DNA from: Solirubrobacter soli DSM 22325
GTDB taxonomy: Bacteria; Actinomycetota; Thermoleophilia; Solirubrobacterales; Solirubrobacteraceae
Assembly (NCBI RefSeq): GCF_000423665.1
Contig: NZ_AUIK01000001.1
Span: 124,001 to 188,000 of the forward strand
Length of the DNA: 64,000 nucleotides
Reading direction: 5' to 3'
Part shown: piece after piece, positions 15,404 through 24,271 of the stretch
Layout: each line of letters begins with the position of its first letter
Position numbering within the stretch: the stretch's first letter is position 1
Translations under genes and position numbers: made by a program
The notes under the pieces: generated by a model
The model's input: only the letters and a program-made list of their open reading frames with translations
What the model was told of the DNA's origin: nothing
Database searches by the model: none

Positions 15404-16141
15404 ATGCGTCTGTCGCACGCCATCGTGGTCGCACTTGCCGTCCCGGCGCTCCTGAGCGCGCCGGCGGGCGCGCGCGCCCTCGCCGCCAAGGCCTCAGTGC
15501 CCTGGGACAAGCTCGAGGCCACGAGCCCGGATCGCGTCGTCGCGAAGGCCTACGCCGGCCGCGACGACGCGTTGCAGGTGCGCGTCAGGCCGGGTGACAG
15601 CCCGACCCGCAGCGGCGAGCGCACGGAGATGGTCTACACGCAGGCGCACTCGCTGGGCTTCGAGGGCCAGACGGCGACCTATCGCTTCTCGACGCGCTTC
15701 CCGTCCGGCTTCAACTACGTCCCGGGCTCGACGTGGAACATCTTCGCCCAGTTCCACGAGACCGACCCCGACGGCTGCCATCCGAATCTCGCGCTGCAGA
15801 TCAACGCGAAGAAGACCCCGCCGGTGCTGCGGCTGCAGACCCGCGGCGGCGAGCTCGACACCGCCACCTGCGAGCCCGAGTTCACGCCCAGCTGGGACTT
15901 CGGCGAGCTGCGCTACGACCGCTGGTACGACTTCGCGCTGACGGTCCACTGGTCGGCGGACCCCGCGGAGGGCTGGGTCGAGCTCTCGGACGGCGACCGG
16001 GTCGTCGTGCCGCGCAAGCGGACGGCGACGCTCTACCCCGGACAGGGCGTGTACTTCAAGCAGGGCTTCTACCGCCAGGCCTCGGACTTCGAGTCGCTGC
16101 TGTTCCAGACGCCGGTCAGTTCGGCGTCGCGTACACGGTGA
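15404..16141 (+). CDS. Secreted polysaccharide lyase-like protein (heparin-lyase-I fold)
   Basis: The 245-residue product has a signal peptide (MRLSHAIVVALAVPALLSAPAGARA). It then follows the pattern of the polysaccharide lyase/heparin lyase I family: RSGERTEM, TYRFSTRFPSGF, WNIFAQFHE, YDRWYDFALTVHWS and VYFKQGFYR. Members cleave uronate-containing polysaccharides by beta-elimination and adopt a beta-jelly-roll. The real substrate cannot be told from sequence. It sits convergent to a glycosyltransferase operon, with its last 26 bp overlapping the membrane glycosyltransferase. That suggests a role in remodelling extracellular glycans. Confidence 0.75.
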   Translation: MRLSHAIVVALAVPALLSAPAGARALAAKASVPWDKLEATSPDRVVAKAYAGRDDALQVRVRPGDSPTRSGERTEMVYTQAHSLGFEGQTATYRFSTRFPSGFNYVPGSTWNIFAQFHETDPDGCHPNLALQINAKKTPPVLRLQTRGGELDTATCEPEFTPSWDFGELRYDRWYDFALTVHWSADPAEGWVELSDGDRVVVPRKRTATLYPGQGVYFKQGFYRQASDFESLLFQTPVSSASRTR

Positions 16142-17597
16142 TCGTCTCTTTGAACCCCTTGAAGACCTTGATCGGCGCCGAGCGGGCGATCAGGTCCTTC
16201 AGCCGCGGGTCGTCAGGCGGCGCCTGCGTCCGGCTCGTGTAGGTGATCACGTACTGCGCGCGCGAGGCGCACAGGCGGGTCTTGTAGAACTTGCAGTAGG
16301 GCTGCGGAACGATCGCGCCGATCGTCTCCTCGGTCAGGATCAGCGAGTCCGCCGGCAGCGTGGAGGCGGCGTAGTCGCGCACCTGCCCGAGCGCGTTGTC
16401 CGAGCGCGACGCGAACCGCAGGTCGAAGGTGACGAGGTTCGCCGTGAGGATCACGACCATCGCGGCGATCCCGATGTTGGCCCATTTGAAGGTCAGCCCG
16501 CGCTCGCCCTTGAGCGCCATCAGCTCGCTGAACAGGAACAGCAGCAGCGGGATCTCGACCATCATGAAGTAGTGCGCCATCTTCAGCCCGGAGGCGGCGA
16601 AGGTGATCGCGGCGGCCGCGGCCCAGCCGTAGAGGACCGGGTCCGGGACGGCGTCGGTCGCGAACCGGCGGCGCACGAGGATCAGCGAGCGCCGGGCGAC
16701 CATCAGCAGCGAGACGCCCGCGAGCAGCAGCGTCATCGTGAACACGATGTAGGGCCCGATGAACGCGTCGACGACCTGATCGAGGCCGGAGATCGAGCCG
16801 CGCGACTCCTTGTGACCGGTCAGGCGCTCGATCTGCACCTGGCTGGCGTCGAGGAACCAGTTGTGGGTGCCGTCCTGGAAGGCCAGGGTCATGCCCGCGA
16901 TGTAGGCGGCGATCACGGCGAGCGCGACCGCGAGCAGCGTCAGGTGGCCGCGGACGTCGCGGCGGACGACCACGAACGTGATGCACACGGCCATCAGCAC
17001 GTAGATGCCGACGTGCTTGAAGATCACCGTCGCGCCGACCAGCAGGCCCGCGAGCGCGTACGTGCGGGTGCGGTGGCTGCGCAGCGCCAGGTCATAGACC
17101 ACGATCGCGGCGGCGGCGAAGACGAGCATCGTGTTCTCGATCCAGCTGACGCGGTTGGAGAACACGAGCCAGCCGTCGGTCGCGAGGACGATCAGCGGGA
17201 TCAGCGCCAGGTTGCCCCAGCGGCGGCGCATGAGCGAGAACAGCAGCGCCAGGACGGCGATGCTCATCGTCGCCGCGAGGAAGCGCGCCGGGCCGATCCC
17301 GGTCCCGAAGACCCGCATCCACCCGCCCAGCAGCCAGAAGTAGAACGGCGGGTGGTACAGGTACGGCACCGTCTGCGAGCCGAAGTCCGCCTTCAGGTGC
17401 AGCCCGTCGCCGTTGGCCACGGAGGCGCCGATGTTGGCGTAGACCGGCTCGTCCCAGTCATAGCCCGGCTTGGACGCCAGGCCGGGGAACCGCATCAGGA
17501 TCGCCAGCACGAAGACGGCGCCGAGCGCGAGCCGGTCCAGGGTGAGCGCGCCCAGCGTGCGGCCGGGCAGCGCGCGGGTGAGGGTCTTCGGGCTCAC
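16116..17597 (-). CDS. Multi-spanning GT39/ArnT-like glycosyltransferase
   Basis: The 493-residue membrane protein has a GTG start overlapping the upstream TGA (GTGA). The N-terminus holds the catalytic first-loop motif DWDEPVYANIG after the first membrane segment, typical of GT-C enzymes that use polyprenyl-phosphate sugars. About ten hydrophobic segments follow, then a C-terminal soluble part (ASTLPADSLILTEE). It is the last gene of the operon beginning at 19879, whose first gene should make the polyprenyl-phosphate sugar donor. The likely job is transfer of a sugar to a cell-envelope acceptor outside the membrane. Confidence 0.85.
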   Translation of the reverse strand: MSPKTLTRALPGRTLGALTLDRLALGAVFVLAILMRFPGLASKPGYDWDEPVYANIGASVANGDGLHLKADFGSQTVPYLYHPPFYFWLLGGWMRVFGTGIGPARFLAATMSIAVLALLFSLMRRRWGNLALIPLIVLATDGWLVFSNRVSWIENTMLVFAAAAIVVYDLALRSHRTRTYALAGLLVGATVIFKHVGIYVLMAVCITFVVVRRDVRGHLTLLAVALAVIAAYIAGMTLAFQDGTHNWFLDASQVQIERLTGHKESRGSISGLDQVVDAFIGPYIVFTMTLLLAGVSLLMVARRSLILVRRRFATDAVPDPVLYGWAAAAAITFAASGLKMAHYFMMVEIPLLLFLFSELMALKGERGLTFKWANIGIAAMVVILTANLVTFDLRFASRSDNALGQVRDYAASTLPADSLILTEETIGAIVPQPYCKFYKTRLCASRAQYVITYTSRTQAPPDDPRLKDLIARSAPIKVFKGFKETITVYATPN

Positions 17598-18610
17598 GCA
17601 GTGGCGCGGGCGCGGCTCAGGCCCGAGAGCATGCCGGCCGAGAAGGAGAGTCCGAGGATGAGCGTGACGGCGGGGAACATCACCGCAGAGATTCGGCCGG
17701 CGCGCAGGACACTGAAGCCGCTGAGCGCGAGGAAGCCGGCGAGGCCGGTGGCGATACCCGCGGCGGCGAGCACGGTCGCTCCCGGCACGGCGAAGGCCAT
17801 CGAGGCCAGCAGGGCGACGCCGAGCACGAGCACCGCGCACACCGTGGCCAGGTCGCGGCGGCGCTTGCGCGAGAAGAACGCGTGCTTGTGCTTGTTGACG
17901 AACTGGGCGCAGCCACGGCCGGAGCGGTTGTACTCGCGGACGAGCTGACGCCAGCCCTGACGGTGGTAGTGGTCGGCGATCAGGCGCTGGGTGCAGAGGA
18001 TCTCGAAGCCGGCGTCGACGATCCGCTGGAACCACTCGTAGTCCTCGTAGGAGAAGACGAACTCGGGGTCCAGCCCGCCGACGCGCTCGAAGACCTCGCG
18101 CGTGAAGAAGACGTTGGCGGTGATCGGCGGCTTGCAGCCCTTGCGGCCGAGCGTGGCGGCGTTGGCGACGTAGTCGTCGGCCATCCGCGGCGTCTTGGGC
18201 GCGAACGGGTTGCCGTCGACGTAGGTGCCCCAGAAGTCCTCGGCGACGCTCGCCATCGGGCCGGCGACGCAGGGCCAGGAGCCGAGCAGCTCGACGCCGG
18301 TCGCGACCCAGTCGCTCGGGAGGACCATGTCGGAGTCGGTCAGGCACAACACGTCGCCGGTGGCGGCGTCGAGGCCGAGGTTGCGCTTGTGGTTGGAGTC
18401 GCGCCCGCCGGTCTCGATCTGCGTCTCGATGATCCGGATGCGGCCTTCGTCGATGTGGGCGCGGACCGCGTCCCATGAGCGGTCGCCCACGTCGCCGACG
18501 AGCACGACCTCGATCGGGCCGGCGTAGGTCTGGGCCAGCAGCGAGTCGACCGTGCGGCCGATCGTGCGCTGGCTGTTCTTGACGGGGATGACGACGCTAA
18601 CGGTTTGCAT
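17594..18610 (-). CDS. GT2-family glycosyltransferase with C-terminal membrane helices
   Basis: The 338-residue protein carries a GT-A fold: SVVIPVKNSQRTIGRTVDSLLAQT at the N-terminus, the DSD nucleotide/metal motif in LCLTDSDMVLPSDWV, and FVFSYEDYEWFQR with QGWRQLVREYNRSGRG near residues 195-250. Three to four hydrophobic helices end the protein and anchor it to the inner face of the membrane. It overlaps the gtrA-like gene by 14 nt upstream and the GT39 gene by 4 nt downstream, so the three are probably translated together. Donor and acceptor sugars are unknown. Confidence 0.87.
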   Translation of the reverse strand: MQTVSVVIPVKNSQRTIGRTVDSLLAQTYAGPIEVVLVGDVGDRSWDAVRAHIDEGRIRIIETQIETGGRDSNHKRNLGLDAATGDVLCLTDSDMVLPSDWVATGVELLGSWPCVAGPMASVAEDFWGTYVDGNPFAPKTPRMADDYVANAATLGRKGCKPPITANVFFTREVFERVGGLDPEFVFSYEDYEWFQRIVDAGFEILCTQRLIADHYHRQGWRQLVREYNRSGRGCAQFVNKHKHAFFSRKRRRDLATVCAVLVLGVALLASMAFAVPGATVLAAAGIATGLAGFLALSGFSVLRAGRISAVMFPAVTLILGLSFSAGMLSGLSRARATA

Positions 18611-19019
18611 GCGAGAAGACCCAGAAGTGCGCGATGGCGTAGTTGACGAGGAAGGTGAGGCCGAGGCAGACCGTGTTGGCCGCGAGGTAGCCGGCGCCCG
18701 CGAGCGTGAGCAGCGAGAAGAGCGCCTGGTTGGCGGGGATGGTCACCACGCGCGAGGCGTGGAAGCGCAGCCACTGGCGCTTGGCGCTGGAGTGCTCGCG
18801 CCGGTCGCCCCAGGTCAGCCGGCGGTTGAGCACGAAGTTGAGCTCGACCGAGATCAGCGCCTGGACGAAATACGCCAGGTGCGCGGACCAGCCGAGGCCC
18901 TCGACGAGTGCGAAGAGGACCAGGTAGCCGAGCCCCATGACGGCCAGGCCGACCGCCGCGTAGGAGATCGACCGGCGCCCGCGGGTGGTGGGCGCCGAGG
19001 TGAGCGCGACGGCGCTCAC
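18597..19019 (-). CDS. GtrA-family membrane protein
   Basis: The 140-residue protein has four predicted membrane helices and the family motifs SVELNFVLNRRLTWG and NYAIAHFWVF. GtrA-like proteins are thought to help move polyprenyl-phosphate sugars across the membrane. The GTG start overlaps the TGA of the polyprenol-phosphate glycosyltransferase gene (GTGA), and a flippase-like role next to that enzyme fits well. Confidence 0.85.
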   Translation of the reverse strand: MSAVALTSAPTTRGRRSISYAAVGLAVMGLGYLVLFALVEGLGWSAHLAYFVQALISVELNFVLNRRLTWGDRREHSSAKRQWLRFHASRVVTIPANQALFSLLTLAGAGYLAANTVCLGLTFLVNYAIAHFWVFSHANR

Positions 19020-19879
19020 GACTCGGCGAGCGCGACGTCGAGCGTGGGCAGCGCCGGGATGTAGTCGTTGCCGCGCGGGTAGTCGCGCTTGGCGAAGCGC
19101 AGCTGCGGGACGCGCAGCAGCGCCTCCTTGACGATCGACCCCGACATCTTGCTCTCGCCGAAGGTGCGGTCGTTGAAGACGATCGGCATCTCGGCGACCC
19201 GGGCACCGCCGCGGACGGCGCGGTAGGTCATCTCGATCTGGAAGACGTAGCCCTCGGAGGAGACCTGCTCGAGGCCGAGGCTCTGAAGCGTCTTGCGGCT
19301 CCAGCACTTGAAGCCGCCGGTGAGGTCGCGGACCGGCAGGCCGAGCAGGTTGCGGGCGTAGAACGAGCCGCCGCGCGAGAGGATCTTGCGCTGCAGGCCC
19401 CAGTCCGGCGTGGCGCCGCCGCGGACGTAGCGCGAGCCGAGCACGAGGTCGGCGTCCTCGGCGACCGCCAGCAGGTTCGGGACGTCCTCCGGGGCGTGCG
19501 AGAGGTCGGCGTCCATCTGGATGACGTGGGTCGCGCCGTGGTCCAGCGCGATCCGGAAGCCGGCCAGGTAGGCGCGGCCGAGGCCGTTCTTCGCGGTCCG
19601 ATGCAGGACCTGGACCTCCGGATAGTCCGAGGCCAGCTCATCGGCCAGCTCGCCGGTGCCGTCGGGCGAGCCGTCGTCGACGACCAGGATCGAGAAGTTC
19701 GCGAGACCGACCGCGCGGCGGAGCTCCGTGAGGAGACGCCCGAGGACCTTCGGGAGGTTCTCGATCTCGTTATAGGTCGGGATCACGATCCACGGCCCCG
19801 CGACCGTCTTGTAGCCCTCGACCTCGACGTCGAAGTCCAGGTGCTCGATTCCCGCCGTGCTGAAGCGCTGAGTAGACAT
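19016..19879 (-). CDS. Polyprenol-phosphate mannosyltransferase-like GT2 enzyme (DPM1 family)
   Basis: The 287-residue protein has a short N-terminal leader and then WIVIPTYNEIENLPKVLGRL, VVDDGSPDGTGELAD, QMDADLSHAPEDVPNLLA and DLTGGFKCWSRKTL, the full signature of dolichol/polyprenol-phosphate mannose synthases. The DAD motif binds the nucleotide sugar and metal. It transfers a sugar, typically mannose from GDP-mannose, to a lipid phosphate carrier on the cytoplasmic face. It heads the operon DPM-GtrA-GT2-GT39, which together can make, move and use a lipid-linked sugar. The start at 19879 follows an AAGGGA ribosome site. Confidence 0.9.
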   Translation of the reverse strand: MSTQRFSTAGIEHLDFDVEVEGYKTVAGPWIVIPTYNEIENLPKVLGRLLTELRRAVGLANFSILVVDDGSPDGTGELADELASDYPEVQVLHRTAKNGLGRAYLAGFRIALDHGATHVIQMDADLSHAPEDVPNLLAVAEDADLVLGSRYVRGGATPDWGLQRKILSRGGSFYARNLLGLPVRDLTGGFKCWSRKTLQSLGLEQVSSEGYVFQIEMTYRAVRGGARVAEMPIVFNDRTFGESKMSGSIVKEALLRVPQLRFAKRDYPRGNDYIPALPTLDVALAES

Positions 19880-20094
19880 TCCCTTGCCTAGAAGCTCGAC
19901 CCGGGGGCACCCCTGCGCCCCCCTTCCTGGCGCCGCAGATTGGCGCCGGATCCGGGCGCCAGAAGTCGGACGAATGTCCACCAATCGAACGGTTAGGTAA
20001 GGGGGTTGAAAGCCCTCGAAACCGTCGCGATATTGCGCTCGCTTGCAGCCTGGACGGAACCGGGCTGACACACGATTTGGAGGCTCTCTCCCCC
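19880..20094. promoter_or_regulatory. Divergent intergenic region with a candidate promoter for 20095
   Basis: A TTGAAA (20006-20011) and TATTGC (20031-20036) pair, 19 bp apart, could be the promoter of the secreted protein at 20095, whose GGAGG site lies at 20079-20083. A GGCGCC-rich inverted segment near 19930-19965 lies on the side of the glycosyltransferase operon. Nothing else was seen. Confidence 0.35.
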
Positions 20095-20784
20095 ATGAAG
20101 AAGGCAGCCCTGGCAGGGGCGCTGCTCGCCCTCGCGGTCCCGGCGACCGCACAGGCCGAAACGCTCAACTTCGATCTCCGGCAGACGCCGAAGACGCAGA
20201 CCACGTTCGCCTACCACGAGTTCTACGTGGTGACCGTGGCCGGCACCGGCAGCTTCCACAAGCCGTCGGTCTGGGCGCACCCGGATCAGATCTTCTCGGC
20301 TCGCAGCTCGAAGCGCGCCGTGATCTGCGGCACGCCCGAGGCGGCGCCGATGTTCAACTCGCCGAACGCCACCGGCAAGGTCGGCTTCGACGCCGAGACG
20401 ATCTTCGCCCGCCCGGTCGCCGAGGACGTCTGCGACGCCGAGAGCTCGCCGCGCCCGACCCGCCGGTTCGAGATCAACAACGGCGTGGCCTGGTTCCACC
20501 CGACGCCGCTCGACGGTCGCCACGTCGCGCCCAACGCCACGCACACGTACAGCTACGCGATCCGCGGCGAGGGCACCAAGGTCGGCTTCCGGATGCGCGA
20601 CAACCCGGTCTCGGACAACTACGGCCGGTTCAAGCTGAACATCCGCCGCGCGAACGCGACCGACTGCGCCAACGGGCAGTGGATCCACTTCACCTGGGGC
20701 TACCAGGAGACCCACCCGGCCAATGAGGCCGAGTGCGCGGCGCTGGTCGACCCGGCGCCGGTGCAGCCGGACGCTGGCCTTTAA
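20095..20784 (+). CDS. Secreted protein of unknown function, paralogue of the next gene
   Basis: The 229-residue protein starts with a signal peptide (MKKAALAGALLALAVPATAQA). I do not recognise a named family. It shares with the product of 20845-21738 the pattern YYV.V.GT....S.W, CG..E..PM..SP....VG.DAET.FA, and ..DNYG..K..I, so the two derive from duplication. Four or more cysteines suggest disulfides in an exported beta-rich fold. The start was chosen at the ATG with GGAGG 11 nt upstream. Confidence 0.75.
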   Translation: MKKAALAGALLALAVPATAQAETLNFDLRQTPKTQTTFAYHEFYVVTVAGTGSFHKPSVWAHPDQIFSARSSKRAVICGTPEAAPMFNSPNATGKVGFDAETIFARPVAEDVCDAESSPRPTRRFEINNGVAWFHPTPLDGRHVAPNATHTYSYAIRGEGTKVGFRMRDNPVSDNYGRFKLNIRRANATDCANGQWIHFTWGYQETHPANEAECAALVDPAPVQPDAGL

Positions 20785-20844
20785 GTCCAGTTGGACAGGT
20801 GTTCAGGGGTCAGCCCGCTGACCCCTCGATACCACTCCCCGGAG

Positions 20845-21738
20845 ATGAACTCCGCACTCTTTCGAGGCCTCTGCGCCGCGGCCGTCGCAGCCGGCATGGC
20901 CGCGACCCCCGCTCAGGCCGCTGAACGCCTCCAACTCGACAGCCGCGGCCCTGACGTGACGACGGCGCCGCTGCAGTCCGGCGCCGACTACTACGTCCAG
21001 GTCTCGGGCACCGTCTCGATCTGGCCCCGCAGCCAGTGGACCGCCAAGGGGACGCTCTGCGGCGCCGCCGAGTCCGGCCCGATGTACCCCTCCCCCGGCG
21101 TGGCCAACGGCCCGGTCGGCTGGGACGCCGAGACCGACTTCGCCGTCGCGCCCGGCGTCCCGTTCCACGGCTTCACCTGCGTGCCGTCGGACATCCCGTT
21201 CCACCTGACCGAGCAGACGCGCGGCGGCCTGCTCTTCGACGGCTCGCACGTCGAGCCGCTCGGCGGCCCGTTCAGCGTCCCGCAGGCGGACCACACCTAC
21301 GTCTACCGCGTGACCGGCACCGGGGCGCCGCTGACGCTCCGGTTCGGCGACACGCCGAAGACCGACAACTACGGCGTCCTGAAGATCGCCGTGTTCAGCG
21401 CCGCCGAGTGGGACCCGGCCCAGACCGCCCCGCCCGCCCCGGCAGCGGCGGCCAAGGACACCGTCGGCGTCCTCGCGGTCTCGGCCAAGCATCGCTGCGC
21501 CAGCCGCCGCTACATCCGCATCCACCTGCGCGCCCCGAAGGGCGTCCACCTGCGCTCGGCGGTCGTGCGCTACGGCGGTCGCACGATCAGCCTCAAGGGC
21601 CGCAAGCTCAGGACCGCGGTCGACCTGCGCGGCCTGCCCAAGGGCGCCTTCAAGGTGCGCATCACGATGGTCACGACACGCGGCCAGACGCTCAAGGCCA
21701 CGCGCACGTTCCGCACCTGCGCGCCCCGCCGGGGTTGA
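20845..21738 (+). CDS. Secreted protein of unknown function with basic Thermoleophilia-type C-terminal domain
   Basis: The 297-residue protein begins with a signal peptide ending TPAQA. Residues about 25-190 are homologous to the preceding gene. A Pro/Ala linker leads to a basic domain of about 85 residues (CASRRYIRIHLRAPKG, GRTISLKGRKLRTAVDL, GAFKVRITMVTTRGQTLKAT, RTC), a repeated style of C-terminal module I associate with Solirubrobacterales secreted proteins. The start is uncertain because GGAG lies almost against the ATG. The function is unknown; carbohydrate or wall binding is a guess from the glycan-related neighbours. Confidence 0.72.
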   Translation: MNSALFRGLCAAAVAAGMAATPAQAAERLQLDSRGPDVTTAPLQSGADYYVQVSGTVSIWPRSQWTAKGTLCGAAESGPMYPSPGVANGPVGWDAETDFAVAPGVPFHGFTCVPSDIPFHLTEQTRGGLLFDGSHVEPLGGPFSVPQADHTYVYRVTGTGAPLTLRFGDTPKTDNYGVLKIAVFSAAEWDPAQTAPPAPAAAAKDTVGVLAVSAKHRCASRRYIRIHLRAPKGVHLRSAVVRYGGRTISLKGRKLRTAVDLRGLPKGAFKVRITMVTTRGQTLKATRTFRTCAPRRG

Positions 21739-21943
21739 GGCCTGGCGGTCGTCCGCCACCACACCGGATTCCAGTTACCACGGACGGGGGATGGTGCGGT
21801 TATCCGCACCTCCCTAATCTTCAAGCAGTCCGAACACCCACACCGAGCCTCACCCGGGAGCGGCCCGTCACCGCCCCCGGCCTGTCCCGCCGGCGCACTC
21901 CGGCAACACCGTCATAGCTCGGGATTCCTGGAGGGAACATCAC
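21739..21943. other. Intergenic stretch with a stable hairpin; possible small RNA
   Basis: No ORF is convincing here. A strong hairpin lies at 21788-21814 (GGTGCGG-TTAT-CCGCACC, extended by GGGA/TCCC with one bulged base). The segment runs into a rho-independent-type terminator at 21944-21976 on the plus strand. It may be the 3' UTR of the gene ending at 21738, or a separate small RNA. Confidence 0.3.
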
Positions 21944-21976
21944 AAGAGGGCGCCCTGGTCACGGCGCCCTCTTTGT
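21944..21976 (+). terminator. Rho-independent-type terminator, plus strand
   Basis: An 11-bp stem (AAGAGGGCGCC at 21944-21954 with GGCGCCCTCTT at 21963-21973), an 8-nt loop and a trailing TTTGTGTTT. It ends transcripts arriving from the secreted-protein gene at 20845. Confidence 0.8.
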
Positions 21977-21991
21977 GTTTAACGGCAACAA

Positions 21992-22019
21992 AAAAGGGCG
22001 CCCCGCGGGGCGCCCTTTT
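21992..22019. terminator. Bidirectional terminator between rplL and the plus-strand terminator
   Basis: AAAAGGGCGCCCC (21992-22004) and its perfect complement ending in TTTT (22007-22019) form a 13-bp stem around GC. The A-tract and T-tract flanks let it work on both strands, including for the rplJ-rplL transcripts. Confidence 0.85.
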
Positions 22020-22021
22020 CG

Positions 22022-22050
22022 AACCTAAAGGGGCCTGACCCCTTTAGGTT
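22022..22050. repeat. GGGG-TCAGG-CCCC hairpin repeat after rplL
   Basis: A perfect 12-bp stem, AACCTAAAGGGG (22022-22033) with CCCCTTTAGGTT (22039-22050), loop CCTGA. It lies one base past the rplL stop. This is the best-preserved copy of the hairpin family with both arms carrying CCTAAA/TTTAGG. Confidence 0.85.
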
Positions 22051-22051
22051 G

Positions 22052-22438
22052 CTACTTGATCTCGACGGAGCCGCCGGCCTCTTCGATCTCGGCCTTGAGC
22101 TTCTCGGCCTCTTCCTTGTCGACGCCCTCCTTGACGGGCTTGGGGGCCTCGTCGACGAGCGCCTTGGCCTCCTTGAGGCCGAGGCCGGTGGCCGCGCGGA
22201 CGACCTTGATGACCTGGATCTTCTTGTCGCCGGCGGCGGTCAGGACGACGTCGAACGCCGTCTGCTCCTCGGCCTCCTCGGCAGCGTCGCCGCCGCCGCC
22301 ACCGGCCGCCGGGCCGGCGACAGCCACGGCGGACGCGGAGACGCCGAAGGCCTCCTCGAGAGCCTTGATGCGCTCGGAAAGCTCGAGGACGGAGATCGAC
22401 TTGAGCTCGTCGATCCAATCCTGGGTGCTGGTGGCCAT
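22052..22438 (-). CDS. rplL: 50S ribosomal protein L7/L12
   Basis: The 128-residue protein has the N-terminal dimerisation region, an Ala/Gly hinge ([15 protein letters not shown]) and the conserved C-terminal domain ([28 protein letters not shown]). It forms the ribosome stalk that recruits translation GTPases. It lies 4 bp after rplJ and is followed by two stacked hairpins, so the ribosomal operon ends here rather than reading into rpoB. Confidence 0.98.
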   Translation of the reverse strand: MATSTQDWIDELKSISVLELSERIKALEEAFGVSASAVAVAGPAAGGGGGDAAEEAEEQTAFDVVLTAAGDKKIQVIKVVRAATGLGLKEAKALVDEAPKPVKEGVDKEEAEKLKAEIEEAGGSVEIK

Positions 22439-22442
22439 GTTC

Positions 22443-23045
22443 TTAGTCCTCCGTGGGGGTCTCAGTGGAAGTGGGTGCTTCGGCGACCTCGGCGGCCGGG
22501 GCGGCAGCGGCGGCGCCGCCACCGATCAGGCCCTGATCGGCGATCGCCTGCAGCTGACGGGCGAGGCCCGCCGGCAGGTTGTTGAGGGCGGTCACGAGGC
22601 CGCTGAGCGGCGCGGCGACAGTGCCGACGAGGCGTCCGATGAGGACCTCGCGGCTCGGCAGCTGCGCGATCGCGTCGACGTCGTCGGGCGACAGCGCCTG
22701 GCCGTTCATCCAGCCGCCCTTGAACTCCAGAAGCGTGTTCTGGGTGCTGCGGCGGAAGTCGCGGAGCGCCTTGGCGGCCGCCGCGGCGTCGCCGCGGACG
22801 AACGTCATCGCGGTCGGGCCCGCGAGGAGCTCCTTCAGGCCGTCGGCGCCGACCTGGTCGGCGGCACGCTCGGCGAGCGTGTTCTTGACGACCGTGAAGG
22901 TCGAGTCGGCCGCGCGCAGCGCGGTACGCAGCTCGGCGGCCTGCGGCACAGAGATGCCGCGGTAGTCGACCGCGAAGACGGCCGAGGACTCCTGGATCGC
23001 CCCGGCCACCTCCTCGATGACCTGAGCCTTCTGCTCTCGGTTCAA
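22443..23045 (-). CDS. rplJ: 50S ribosomal protein L10
   Basis: The 200-residue protein begins [20 protein letters not shown] and contains [14 protein letters not shown] and [11 protein letters not shown], standard for L10. The C-terminus carries an Ala/Glu/Thr-rich extension ([12 protein letters not shown]). L10 anchors L7/L12 dimers to 23S rRNA. Only 74 bp separates it from rplA, leaving little room for a full L10 leader. Confidence 0.98.
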   Translation of the reverse strand: MNREQKAQVIEEVAGAIQESSAVFAVDYRGISVPQAAELRTALRAADSTFTVVKNTLAERAADQVGADGLKELLAGPTAMTFVRGDAAAAAKALRDFRRSTQNTLLEFKGGWMNGQALSPDDVDAIAQLPSREVLIGRLVGTVAAPLSGLVTALNNLPAGLARQLQAIADQGLIGGGAAAAAPAAEVAEAPTSTETPTED

Positions 23046-23119
23046 GCGATTTCTCCTATCCCGGTCTTACGCGCGAACGCGCCGCCGGAGTCTGGGGAGA
23101 AGGCTGTGTCGGCGCGCGC

Positions 23120-23845
23120 TTACGCGGCGGACGCAGCCTCCGTCTCCACGAGGTCCTTGGTACGCGTCGGGTCGACCTTGATGCCGGGGCCCTGGGTCGA
23201 CGCGAGCGTCACGGTGCGGATGTACTTGCCCTTGGCCGCGGACGGCTTGGCACGAATCAACTCTTCGATGATCGCCTGATAGTTCTCGAGCAGCTGCTCA
23301 TCCGAGAACGACGTCTTGCCGACGGTCATGTGGACGATCGCCGTGCGGTCGGTGCGGTACTCGACCTTGCCGGCCTTGGACTCCTGGACGGCCTTGGCCA
23401 CGTCCATCGTCACGGTCCCGACCTTCGGGTTCGGCATCTTGCCCGACGGGCCGAGGATGCGGCCGAGGCGGCCGACGATCGGCATCATGTCCGGCGTCGC
23501 GATCGCGACGTCGAAGTCCATGAAGCCCTCCTGGACGCGGGTCGCGAGGTCCTCGGCGCCGACGACGTCCGCGCCGGCCTCCTCGGCCTCGCGGGCCTTG
23601 TCGCCCTTGGCGAAGACGGCGATCTTGACTTCCTTGCCGAGGCCGTGCGGCAGCGCGATCGTGCCGCGCAGCTGCTCGTCCGCGTGGCGGACGTTGAGCC
23701 CGGTGCGGAAGTGCGCCTCGACGGTCTCGTCGAACTTCGCGCGCTTGACTTCCTTGATCAGCTTGACCGCCTCGGCGGGGGTGTACTCGCGCGTGCGGTC
23801 CACCTTGGTGCGGGCGTCGACGTAGCTCTTCCCGTGCTTGGCCAT
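23120..23845 (-). CDS. rplA: 50S ribosomal protein L1
   Basis: The 241-residue protein reads [16 protein letters not shown] at the start and has the typical [10 protein letters not shown]-like [17 protein letters not shown] motif. Its ATG shares one base with the rplK stop (TAATG), so it is translationally coupled to rplK. It forms the L1 stalk near the ribosomal E site and can repress its own operon in other bacteria. Confidence 0.98.
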   Translation of the reverse strand: MAKHGKSYVDARTKVDRTREYTPAEAVKLIKEVKRAKFDETVEAHFRTGLNVRHADEQLRGTIALPHGLGKEVKIAVFAKGDKAREAEEAGADVVGAEDLATRVQEGFMDFDVAIATPDMMPIVGRLGRILGPSGKMPNPKVGTVTMDVAKAVQESKAGKVEYRTDRTAIVHMTVGKTSFSDEQLLENYQAIIEELIRAKPSAAKGKYIRTVTLASTQGPGIKVDPTRTKDLVETEAASAA

Positions 23846-24270
23846 TACGCCACAACCTCCACGCCCATAGAACGCGCCGTGCCGGCGATGATCTTGGCCG
23901 CCTGATCGACGTCGTGGGCGTTGAGGTCGCCGAGCTTCTTCTCGGCGATCGCGCGCACCTGCTCGTTGGTGATCGTGCCGACCTTGGTGCGGTTCGGCTC
24001 ACCGGAGCCCTTGTCGATGCCGATGGCCTGGCGGATCAGGACCGCGGCCGGCGGCGTCTTGGTGACGAACGTGAACGAGCGATCCTCGTAGACCGTGATG
24101 ACGACGGGGATCGTGACCCCCATGTCGCCGGAGGTCTGGGCGTTGAACGCCTTCACGAACTCCATGATGTTGATGCCGTGCTGACCCAGAGCCGGGCCGA
24201 CGGGCGGGGCCGGGGAAGCCTGCCCACCCGGCGCCTGCAGCTTGATTGTCGTCAGTACTTTCTTGGCCAT
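23845..24270 (-). CDS. rplK: 50S ribosomal protein L11
   Basis: At 141 residues it has the full family length. It opens [38 protein letters not shown], the highly conserved Pro-rich N-terminus near the GTPase centre, and ends with [13 protein letters not shown]. It starts one base after the nusG stop and overlaps rplA by one base. Confidence 0.98.
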   Translation of the reverse strand: MAKKVLTTIKLQAPGGQASPAPPVGPALGQHGINIMEFVKAFNAQTSGDMGVTIPVVITVYEDRSFTFVTKTPPAAVLIRQAIGIDKGSGEPNRTKVGTITNEQVRAIAEKKLGDLNAHDVDQAAKIIAGTARSMGVEVVA

Positions 24271-24271
24271 T

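Noticed and set aside
17598-18476. Extension of the GT39 gene upstream to 18476
   Set aside because: The added 293 residues are a shadow of the GT2 gene; the GTG in the GTGA overlap at 17597 precedes the first membrane helix.
23046-23119. An L10-type ribosomal leader before rplJ
   Set aside because: Only 74 nt separate rplA and rplJ and I could not find the expected kink-turn and L10-binding stems.
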